In this document: positions 24,887-34,700 of the stretch, piece by piece
Layout of the letters: every line of letters starts with the position of its first letter
Numbering within the stretch: position 1 is the stretch's first letter
NCBI GenBank assembly: GCA_026075535.2
Contig: AP026541.1
Location: 8,432,001-8,496,000 of the forward strand
Direction of reading: 5' to 3'
Source: Tricholoma matsutake
Lineage: Eukaryota > Basidiomycota > Agaricomycetes > Agaricales > Tricholomataceae
Length of the DNA: 64,000 bases
The notes under the pieces: generated by a model
Databases searched by the model: none
Seen by the model: the letters and a program-made list of their open reading frames with translations, nothing else
Told to the model about the DNA's origin: nothing
Position numbers and translations under genes: made by a program

Positions 24887-27852
24887 GTGATTCCTGTCCC
24901 TACGACTCCCTCCCCTTTCAATCTTGCTTCTCCTCCTGCTTCTCAGATATCTCCTTCCCAGCAACCTCCACCCATCGACAAGTTCTACCAAAGTGCCCGC
25001 ATGTTACCACCCTTGCCAATCAATTCTCCCATTGCCTCCCAACCCTTTCTTGGCTTTTCTGCCCTTGCGGTGCCCTCTTCTGCGCCTCTTCCCACCCAGC
25101 AAGCAAACCAGGCATGCCTCGCTTCAGCAGCTGCAACTATTCCCCGGCATGCACAACTTGCTTGTTGCAGGAGATGCCACCGAGGGCCAGCCAGGGCTCC
25201 ACCAACTCTAGCCCACAACCCTGCCAGAGCAAGAATTGATGACTGCTTGATTGAGCCCGATCGCCAGAAGATCCAGATTCAAGTGAGGGTATACTCTCCT
25301 GCCGTCAGCCCAAACTTTGTTTCTCTTTCCTCATGCACTGCTGATGGTGCTTGCCCAGCTCCCAGGATGTACTCAAGAGCAGGTTCTGTTCCATCTCGCC
25401 AACGATGCCTTTGCACACATCCTCAAAGGGGTGGATCTCCTTTATAGATTCGAACTCGCACTATCGACTAAAGTGGTGACACTCATTGATTATGTTGCTA
25501 CCCAGATGCAAAACTCTGGTTCCCATTATCAGTTTGCTGTGACTCCCCACCTCACCATAACTCACCATCTCTGCCTTCTCACCTTAACAAACAAGGGGAC
25601 AATGCACCAATCAGATCAACAAATCCACCTAGTCCCTCACAGACTTGATGGTGAAGAAACAATCAGCACTCTTGCAACCGACCAGCATCGCTTTGCTTAT
25701 GAGAAGTGCATAGACAAGGGCAACCAGTTTATTGTACATCTTGGCAAGTATTCAACTCGGTGGAAGGTCACTGGAAGCTAATTGTTTCCCAGCTGTTTCT
25801 CACTTCCCACTGCGGCATATAGAGCGTGATCGGCTGCATGCCTGCATTGCAGCTAGGATTGCTCAGATTTTCCCTAAGGATAATGAGTTTGGTGCTGATG
25901 ATGGCTTGTGGTGCGAGTCGGAAGGTGAACTCCTGGTGGACGATGAAGATGACAAAAACGAGGTGAGCAGAACAGTAGGGGCTCTACATTGCATCTTATG
26001 ATTGTGTAGCTGCCATCCCGCATCCCCATTTCACATAGCCGGCAAGCGACTGTTACTCTGGAGGTTGGTTGGCACTCTTCTGCCAATATTCAACCTATCT
26101 GACCTTTGTATATGCAGCATCGCCCATCCATGTCCCGGTCCCACAATCTTCAGGTATCACACCAACAGTCCATCCCACATGAGCCCTCGTTTGCAACCAT
26201 CATCACAAGCTCTCTCCCTTGCTCCATTTGGGACAGTGCTAACCCATGGGTAGCTCCAGCTCCTGGTGCCCATTCATATGAAATGGATGGGTTTACTAGT
26301 ACAATATACCAGGCTGCTACTCGCGGAATGGACAGTGTGCCGAACTTGACTCTTGAGGCAGGCTCACTCGATGAGCTGGTTGATCAATTGAGCGAGCTGA
26401 TTGATGAGGCTGGGTGCAACAATGATTATTCACGCATTCTTTCACCCCACTGACTGTTCACTGTGTAAGCTTTGATCTCCAGTGCAATCTGATGCATTGC
26501 TGATTTTTGTTTAGCCACTCAGGTGGTAGCACTTCATTTGGTCAGGGTGTCCAGAGGGAGGTGCTCTTCATGCTGTGGGATCGATTCCTTCGCATCCAAA
26601 GTCAGTTTTTTGTCCAGTGCGCAGCTGGCTTCTGCACCCTTTGGTGCATGACATCGTTCGCTGCCTCATCTGTCTCTGTGGCTTGGAAACAGGAGTTGAA
26701 GCGCCTCGGGGCTGTTTGTGCACTTCTCTACATTCATGGGCAAACTCCAATGCCTCTCTCTCCCACTGTCATTCTTTTTATTGTTTACAAATTCAATCTT
26801 CACTGTCTCACCCCAGGTTTCATTGGGGAATGGTTCGTCGATTTGCAAAAGCTGATTGCCGACTGGCTGGAATCGGGACCAGAAGGTGATCTGCAACCTT
26901 TCGCTTCTCATTTTGCCACCTACCATGATACCAAAGTGAGCCAGCCATTTACACCTTGATCGGATATCTAACACCTGGCCAGGTATCGGCTTATCGGAAT
27001 TGTGATTTTGCCACACACCAGTCAATTGCAGTTGACATGCTTTACAAAGCGACGCTTGGTAGTGATTCGTACTGGCTCCCTGAGTGGACAAGTTTCGCCG
27101 AAGGCTTCAACCTTCCATGCCAGAATGGTTTCCAGTTCACAGAGGTGAGAAGATGTCTTCATGTTATACTGCATATTCTTACAAGGATGCAGGCCTTGCG
27201 ATCGTTCGAGGGTGGCCCAGAGGCTTTCCTTAGCCTCAATGGGGTGTTCTTTATCTTGGGATTTGACTCTCTCAATGGCCATCTGTCCATTTTGTCAGGA
27301 ACTGAGCACCAGCAGCTCATGAATATACACCGCGCAACTGGCAATCCTTCACTCACTTACAAATCCTTACTTTATAATTTCCTTCAGGGGCAGGGAATTC
27401 CATGCCCCCAGCGGTTTGCTGACCTTGCCAGCTCCTTCAGTAATCTCATTGATCTTTCGCTAATTGATTCTCCTGCCTTTTAGAGCCGCATGCTGGTCTG
27501 GGCTGCAACTGGATCACCTCTGCTTGATGTTACAGCTGAACCTATATCAGTAAGTCAAACCCAGCTGACAACATTCGCCCTGCTTATATGACTGTAGATA
27601 ATTGCAGCTGGAGATGGTGATTTTGAGTACACCCCATATGCTCTTTGCGGCACAGTAGCTGGCATGGGAACAATGTCATTCCAAACTTGCTTCCAATCGG
27701 TCTGGTTTCCTGCAAGTTATCTTGCCCAATTGGCATCGGCAGCTTATATCCCCGGGTCCGAACCTGCATCATTTGTAAGCGCCTACCACCATTGGTTTCT
27801 TGTCGAGATCTTGGGTGCAATCAGCACTCATTCCATGGCTGATCCCCTGTGA
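24887..27852 (+). pseudogene. HECT-type E3 ubiquitin ligase-like gene, probably broken
   Basis: A multi-exon plus-strand gene; exon ends are approximate. The N-terminal part is Pro/Ser/Gln-rich, then a Cys-containing block (CCRRCHRGPARAPPTLAHNP, with KIQIQVRVYSPA after it). The C-terminal 350 residues resemble a HECT domain: N-lobe-like LYKATLGSDSYWLPEWTSFAEGF and SFEGGPEAFLSL, then DSLNGHLSILSGTEHQQLMNI. The C-lobe has WAATGSPLLD, EPISI and the thioester region TMSFQTCFQSVWFPASYL, in which TCF matches the catalytic Cys of HECT ligases. An in-frame TAG at 27481-27483 sits just before the C-lobe in an otherwise unbroken frame; no phase-compatible intron was found there, so a CAG-to-TAG nonsense change is the simplest reading. 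The HECT call is by motif pattern only. Confidence 0.5.
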
Positions 27853-28130
27853 CTAGCCTCCACTTTGTGCTTCCTCCCACCATTCCCAACTTTCTTTAGA
27901 GCCTTTTAATTATGTTTTTACAAAGACTGATTGTCATGGACTTCTCTCCGTACTTATATGCAAATGCAACCATTCTACTTATCCCCTCCTTCCTACCTTC
28001 CCCTTTAGTTTACCAGACCTGACTTATACCCAGTGCTGCCTAGCCTACATATCCAGTTGTGGTACCTCTTATTGAGGTTTTCTTTTGATATGTGCCTGAG
28101 ATTTGCAAGCAAAGATTTGGCTATTGCAAC
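27853..28130. other. Spacer between convergent unknown genes
   Basis: Short AT-rich spacer between the 3' ends of the HECT-like gene and the disrupted minus-strand gene. Nothing else is recognised. Confidence 0.4.
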
Positions 28131-29158
28131 TCAACAACACACAAACTGGCTACTCAAAAATTTCACTGCCTCCGGCTTCCCTCCCATATAATGCCTCCAT
28201 TGCCCCAGCTTGATCAACCAGTTATACTGCTCCCAAACACTTTTCAACCGGGATGGTGTAACAAAAGCAATGCCTCTTTGAGAAAAGTCTGGCTCCTCGC
28301 CCTGGGGTGAAAAATCTTGAAGACTGGTCCCATGTGGCTTGGATGAAATCCAAACCACCAAGGTATTTGGGGCTCCATGGATTCGGATGCCATATTTGGA
28401 TATGAAGAAATGGCCCCCAGCTTCAGCTCCAGCACTGTGCTCTGTCGTCAGCGACACTGCAAACTTGTGTGGCTGGTGTTCGTGGTGCATTGCCCTAAAC
28501 CTTGTTTCCAGCAGCTTGTACAACCTGTGTTATGCTACGCACCGAGAGTAGTTTTCTGCAAAAACTCCTGTGGCTGGGGCGAGTTCCGCTTTGTGGAAGT
28601 CGAACTGGTCCTCCCCAATGTTGACAGTGTATACACCTTTTCCAGCTGCTTTGGCCATGAGTGAATCAGCATCCATACGCACTAATTCGGCATCTGTAAT
28701 AAATCTCTCAAAGTCTTCAATCACCTCTGTGGGAAGCTGCGAGCGTATGAGGTTCCACACAAAGGCACATGCTGAGCTAGCCTTGACATTCATGGCTTCA
28801 ACTACCTCAGGTGTGTGCTGGGCTGAAAGGAGGTTTTTGACCCAGTCAAACTTTGGCGAACTGCGCGATCCTGCCGAGTATCCTACTTGAACAAGTTTAC
28901 CTGGATCTTCAAGCTGCAAACAGATCGTATCAGCAGTGCTTCGCAACACAGTGTTGATTGTAACAGACTCTGATGCTCTTCCGAACTCCCACAGTCTTGA
29001 GCACCACAGCATCCAACCACGCGAGTGCTTCCTCACTGGTGCAAAAATCCCAAAGAATGATAGCAACCAGCTCGCCTTGCTTAGTAACAAAAATCCAGCT
29101 CTCACTAGCATCCACATTGAAGGCAAGAAGTGCTGGGTCGAGTGCCATCATTTGCAGC
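28131..29158 (-). pseudogene. 3' part of unknown gene split by retrotransposon A
   Basis: Downstream half of a minus-strand gene whose upstream half lies at 38003-38506. It includes a well-formed peptide starting near 29151 (MMALDPALLAFNVDASESW), a block with KFDWVKNLLSAQHTPEVVEA and VIEDFERFITDAELVRMDAD, and a last block with HFFISKYGIRIHGAPNTLVV. Three lesions are visible: the element A insertion with target duplication GCAGC at 29154-29158, a one-base frame change near 28990, and an in-frame TAA at 28530-28532 (consistent with CAA to TAA). No domain is recognised. The reading frame is continuous across the empty insertion site, which shows that the element hit an exon. Confidence 0.6.
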
Positions 29159-29822
29159 TGTTAAGGGCAAAGCCTCAACCACTCAATCTAGTCGATGTTG
29201 TTCGACGAGGTGCTTCCTCGACGAGTCGTTCGGCACTAGTCTTACTCAGAGCGTCCGACATAAGATAGGTAGTGCACTCTAGCAGGGCTTCTGTGTAGAG
29301 TCGTTCAGGTTCATGCACTAAGGGGCTTCCTTAGTGGTTTCGAGTAAGTTCATGAGTTGCAAGTTAAGGCTGTAGAATGCCTAGATCTAAACTAAGGACA
29401 TCCCTACTACAAGTCGCAGTACTTATACTAGTAGGAAGGTCCTTATCGTCCAATTGGAGAGGTAGATGTGTATCAGGTATGAATAGAAACAATAAGCCTC
29501 ATGCCTTGCATGAGGTGTCCGATGTCATGGAGTGCTGTGGCGCAGCATGTCGATTGTGAGAGTCCGATGTCATGGACCTCATGTCAAGGGGCTGTCATAT
29601 CACAGCATGTGTGGGAATGGGTTCGGGTGCATGGAGTCACCATGCGTCAAGGGTGCCTTCCATGGGAAGGGGATCGAATGCATGCAGTCGGCATGCATCG
29701 TGCATGTGTCTGGTGTCAAGGACATGCCCTGGGCATGAATCAGGTAGTGCCTCCTGTCTGGAGGGGATCGTTGGGTTGGTTGGGTTGGTTGGGTTCCATG
29801 AGTTACAAGGAAAATTGTAACA
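29159..29822 (-). repeat. 3' LTR of element A
   Basis: 664-bp LTR with TG...CA ends (TGTTA/TAACA). It is a direct repeat of 37365-37997 and an inverted repeat of the solo LTR at 30650-31408. Read on the minus strand, its downstream part holds hairpins with an AAGCC loop, for example the CACTAAGG/CCTTAGTG stem at about 29319-29340. Its upstream part has the motif GACGCATGGTGACTCCATGC, shared with the B-family LTR. Confidence 0.93.
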
Positions 29823-30191
29823 TTACCCCCCCGCTATGGTCGAAAGTTCCACACTTCGACCTAAATCTTTGTCTCTCCTTTGTGGTCTGATCGGGCATGG
29901 TCTGGTTATGTGGGTAGGTCGGGGTTGAGGGGTACGATGGAGGAATAATTCATGTCTGAACTCGGACCATGATCGGGTTCTTCTGGTTCGCGCTGCCCTA
30001 GGTAGCGGTGTCAAGGAGTCGGTAGTATCGTTGAAAGGGGGGCATTGCAGGATGGCAAATTCAACATCTGTAATCGGGGGTTCGGGTTCTGTTTGGAAGA
30101 TGGCGTAGAGGCAAAATGCAAAGGTTAGGGCTGCCGCTGCAGCCAGGGTCGTGCCAACGACGATGGCGAGGATTGTAATCCCTGTGAGCAT
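29823..30191 (-). CDS. Small membrane-anchor ORF in env position, element A
   Basis: 122-residue ORF with a true ATG at 30191. It begins MLTGITILAIVVGTTLAAAA and continues ALTFAFCLYAIF, a single strong hydrophobic segment at residues 3-32 that would be a signal anchor. An acidic/proline stretch follows (PEPPITDVEFAILQCPPF), then a basic Arg-rich domain (RAARTRRTRSWSEFRHELF). The stop codon lies at the polypurine tract and LTR edge. A homologous ORF sits in the same place in element B (46234-46581), so the frame is conserved between two diverged families. No similarity to a known Env or other family is recognised; the position after pol is what suggests an env-like or accessory role. Confidence 0.65.
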   Translation of the reverse strand: MLTGITILAIVVGTTLAAAAALTFAFCLYAIFQTEPEPPITDVEFAILQCPPFNDTTDSLTPLPRAARTRRTRSWSEFRHELFLHRTPQPRPTHITRPCPIRPQRRDKDLGRSVELSTIAGG

Positions 30192-30394
30192 GGGTCTGTC
30201 TTGTCATGCCATTGTCTTGAGCTCTGCCTTTTAAATTCTTCCATATGGCTCTCCTGTCATGTTTCCCATCGCGTTGTCATCAAAATCATCGTATCTGGAG
30301 TTAAAGAAGAGCCGCTGTCTGTGTTCGGCTTCTCTTTGATCAGTCTCTCGATCTTTCCAAGGTTTCTCCGGGCAGTTCATCAGTGTCTGGGGCC

Positions 30395-31726
30395 TCACTG
30401 TTTGCAATACTTGCAAATATATTGTGGGCAAATCAGGCCGAAATGGCCTATCTCTTGGCAGATGAAACATCTGGCATGTCTCATGTGTGGGGGGGACCAA
30501 GGCGGTTGGGTGGTTTTCGGTTCGGGTTCGGGGGTGGTCAGATCGATTACTTCAGGTGCCCTAGGCACGATCTTCGGGTTCTTCATAGAACGGGAGGAGT
30601 CTCCAGAGGGAGTTCGTCACTCGTCTCTGTCGCTCCGCTTGTTACAATTTTCCTTGTAACTCATGGAACCCGACCGACCCGACCGACCCGACGATCCCCT
30701 CCAGACAGAAGGCACTCCATGATTCATGCCTAGGGCATGACCTTGACACCAGACACATGCACGACGCATGCCGACTGCATGCATTTGATCCCCTTCCCGA
30801 GGAAGGCACCCTTGACGCATGGTGACTCCATGCACCCAAACCTACTCCCACACATGCTGTGATACAACAACCTCTTGACATGAGGTCCATGATGTCGGAC
30901 TCTCACGATCGACATGCTGCGCCGCAGCATGTCCTTGACATTGGATCCTTGACATTGGATCCATGACATCGGACACCTCATGCTAGGCATGAGGCTTATC
31001 TCTTATTGTTTCCTGACATGCTGCACCGCAGCACTCCATGACATTGGATGCCTCATGCAAGGCATGAGGGCTATTGTTTCTATTCTTACTTGATACACAT
31101 CTACCTTTCCGATTGGATGATAAGGACCTCCCTTGTAGTATAAGTACTGCAACTCGTAGTAGGGATGTCCTTAGTTTAGATCTAGGCAATTAACAGCCTT
31201 AACTTGCAAACTCGCAAACTTACTCGAAACCACTAAGGAAGCCCCTTAGTGCGTGAACCTGAACGACTCTATGCAGAAGCCCTGCTAGAGTGCACTACCT
31301 ATCTTACATCGGACGCTCCGAGTAAGACTAGTGCTGAATGACTCGTTGAGGAAGCACCTCATCAAACGACATCGACTAGATCGAGTGGTTGAGGCTTTGC
31401 CCTTAACACCGCTCGCTGAATGGCGAGGGTGAGGTCAGTGGTCATCTGTGTCGATCTAGGGGGGTGTGAGGTCTCTCCTCAGCTATTCTCGGTCTGTCTG
31501 ACTGCGGTGCAATCATCTCCTGGATCGTCTGTTCGATCCCCAGGGCATCTGCATTGTTCATCGCTTCTTCTAGATTTCGTTCCATCTGTTCAATAGTGCT
31601 CGCATAGTAGAAGCACATTCTGGCAAGGTGGTATCTTGGTGGGTCATGGGCAAGGTGAATGCGAAGGGAATCAGCGTTTGATCGGTTTCATAGGTATTCT
31701 CGGGTGAATCGTCATTCGGCAGGCAT
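30395..31726 (-). pseudogene. Extra ORF with zinc knuckle after pol, element A (split by solo LTR)
   Basis: Starts at an ATG at 31726 just downstream of the pol stop and runs through RIHLAHDPPRYHLARMCFYY and IEQMERNLEEAMNNADALG (helical, coiled-coil-like). It is interrupted by the solo LTR at 30650-31408, whose empty site keeps the frame, and resumes into IVPRAPEVIDLTTPEPEPK and the CCHC zinc knuckle CFICQEIGHFGLICP followed by YICKYC. Several in-frame TGA codons are present. It resembles a second nucleocapsid-like, nucleic-acid-binding protein. No counterpart is visible between pol and the membrane ORF of element B. Confidence 0.55.
30650..31408 (+). repeat. Solo LTR of the A family nested in element A, opposite orientation
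   Basis: 759-bp LTR beginning TGTTACAATTTTCC and ending GCCCTTAACA, flanked by its own target duplication CCGCT (30645-30649 and 31409-31413). It runs on the plus strand while the host element is on the minus strand. Longer than the two element A LTRs because it carries additional palindromic modules of the CCTCATGCnnGGCATGAGG kind (about 30976-31070). It arose by insertion of a full element followed by LTR-LTR recombination. Confidence 0.92.
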
Positions 31727-31772
31727 ATTGGGGAATGTTGTTGTGGGAAGAAAGGGGGTTTTTGGGTTTTCG

Positions 31773-34700
31773 TCAGAGGTGGTACCTCTTCTTATATGCT
31801 GTCAGGATCTCGGGGGCATTCTTTAGGTTGGATTTGGGTTCCCATGTGTTTTCGGATGTTGGGTAGTCAACCCATTTCACAAGGTAACGGCATGTCTTGC
31901 TGTGCTTCTTGTGTGTGATGATCGCTTCCACCTCATATTCATTTTCTCCTTCCATGAGGTCGGGTGGTGGAGTCAGGAAGTTTTGCCCATGAGTGTCGTT
32001 CTCATGGTATTGTGTGAGTAAAGCCACATGGAATACCGGGTGGATCTTCCATCTTGGTGGCAGTTTCAATCGGTATGTCGTTCTCGACAAGGCATCTTCA
32101 ATCACGAAGGGCCCTTCTCATTTTGGTGCCAGTTTTCTCATTGGGTAGCCAATCTTCAGGTTCTTGGAGTCAAGCCATACTTGTTCTCCAACCTTGAACG
32201 GTTCATATCGCCCTTTTGTTCAGGCAGCCATAGCCTGTCTGGCTAGTCCGTGTGCGGCAAGAGCTTCCCTTCTCGCAGAGAGAAGTTCTTGTATTCTCTG
32301 TTCGGTGGCCGGCACATTCGTCTTTTTGTATGGGGTGAGGATAGTGCATGGTTGATATCCCATCATCAAGTAAAACAGTGAGTGTTTTACTGCGGAGTGC
32401 ATTTTCTGGTTGTGCGCGAATTCTGCCATTGGGAGATAACACTCCCAATCTTTGGGTTTGTTTGAACAGAACATGTGGAGGTAAACCTCTAGCTCTTGGT
32501 TTACTCGCTCCGTTTCTCCATTGGTCTGGGGGTGATAGGCAGTGCTCATGGATAGCTTAATCCCAAGCAATCGTCCAAGTTCTCGGAAGAGTTTGGATGC
32601 GAATCGAGGGTCTCTGTCTGAGATGATTCTTCCGGGGAGTCCAAATCTTGTGTATACATGGCGCAGGTAAAGGTCTGCGGCGCCAAGTGCGTCAATCATC
32701 TTCATGCAAGGGATAAAAATTACCCCCTTTGTAAGACCATGGTCTACCACGACCATGATTGAGTCAAATCCATTTATCATGGGCAAGTCCATGATAAAAT
32801 CTGTCGTTACCAGCTTGAATGGTCTGCTGGCGTCGGATGATATCGGTGTCGGCAGTGGGGGTGTCAGGTGTGTATTCACTTTCATTTGCTGGCACTTTGC
32901 GCAGCCTTCAATGTACTTCTTGATGAAGTTGGCCATTCCTGGCCACCAGTAGTCTCGTCGGATCAGTTCGATTGTCTGCCATTGTCCAGGGTGCCCTGTC
33001 GTGATGCTATCATGATATTTCTGTATGATCGCTCGGCGGAGGGTCTCATCCTGTGGCACGTAGCATCTGTCTTTGAAAAAGAGCAGGCCATCTTCAAATT
33101 TCCAGTCCTCCAATGCAGACTTGATTGGGGGGGTTCCATTGTTCTTCAGGGCTCGTAAAGCGTCATTTACGAGGTCATCCTTCATTATTGCTGAGACCAG
33201 GGCTCCCTGGAGATCAGTGTCGATCATTTTGACAAACAGTTCATCAGCGAGGATGGTCTTGTCCTTGTTATTGGTGTCTTCTTCAGCTATGTGATCTGCT
33301 CTCCTCGATAGGGTGTCAGATTGTACCATCTGTGATCCTGGTACGTGTTGTAGCTTCAGGTCGAATTGTGACAAGTAAATGGCCCATCTAGCCTGTTGTC
33401 GGTTTAGTTTCTGTGGCTGACGGAAGTACATCAGGCTCTTGTGATCGGACAGTACCGTCACAGGGAATGGTGTCCCCTGTAGGTAGTGTCTCCATGTTTC
33501 CAACGCTCGGATTACTCCCAATAGTTCCTGGTCATATATCTCGTAATTTCTTTCCGCTTCGTTGAAAGAATGCGAGATGTATCCGCATGGGTGCCAGTCT
33601 CTGTTGGCGTCTTGTTGTCTGAGTACTGCACCTGTCGCAAATTTCGAGGCATCAGATTCCACCACAAATGGTTTCATTGCGTCTGGCATCAGCAGTACTG
33701 GGGTTTTGTTGAACTTCCTTTTTAGCACATCGAACGACTGCTGGCAGTCGTTTGTCCATTCGAATTTCTGGTTCTTCTTTGTCAAATCATTTAGCGGTCT
33801 GGCCAGATCCGCGAAGTGTCTGATGAATCATTGATGGAAGTTTCCGAATCCTAGGAAGGATCTTACATCCTTCACTGTCCTTGGCGTGGGCCAGTCTTTG
33901 ATCCCAGCCAGTTTCGGGTTGTCCATTGCAAGTTCATTGGGTCTGATGATCATGCCCAAGAACTTGACTTCCTGTACACTGAATTTGCACTTCTCTATTT
34001 TCAGGTAGAGATCGCATTGTCATAGTCATTCGAGGACCCTTCTGGTCCTTATCCAGTGTTCTTCTTCCGTCTTCGAGAAGATCAGGATGTCGTCCATATA
34101 GATGATGAGCCATCCTTCATCTAGCATATCTTGGAAAAGATCATTCATCATGGCCTGGAATGTTGCCGGTGAGTTGCACAGCCCAAAGAACATCACCATT
34201 GGCTTGAATAGCCCTCAGTTAGTCTTGAATGCTGCCTTCCACTCATCTCCTTTCTTTATCCGTACGTTGTGATATCCCCATCAAATATTGAGTTTCATGA
34301 AAATTTTTGCTCCCTTCAGCTTGTCCAAGAGGTCTCCGATCAGTGGGAGGGGGTAGTTGTTCCAGATCGTTCCTTCGTTCAGATAGTGATAGTCTTGGCA
34401 AGGTCACAGAGCATCAGAGTCCTTCTTTGACACGAAGAAGAATGGGGATGCCATGGGCGATTTTGACGGTCGGATGTATCCTTTTTCCAGATTTTCATCG
34501 AGAAACTCATTGAGTTTCTCTTGTTCTTTCGGTGTCAATGGGTAGACTTTGCAATCTTTCAGTACAAAGCCTTCCTTCAAGTCAATTGCATGATCCCACA
34601 GTCTTGATTCCGGGAATTGTTCAGATGCAGCCTTTTTGAATACCTGTCTGTATTTCTGGTATTCTGGTGGCAGTAGGTCGTCCAGGGTCTGCTTGCTGGC

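Noticed and set aside
29501..30191. Frames inside the A-family LTRs (for example Met/His/Cys-rich peptides repeated at 29572, 30642 and 37756)
   Set aside because: They are copies of the LTR sequence read in a chance frame. Only the ORF at 29823-30191, outside the LTR, is supported by conservation in element B.
29159..31408. A TIR-type DNA transposon with 650-bp terminal inverted repeats
   Set aside because: The two arms are LTRs with TG...CA ends; each has an independent explanation (3' LTR of element A, and a solo LTR with its own CCGCT duplication), and the inner sequence is the element A 3' region.
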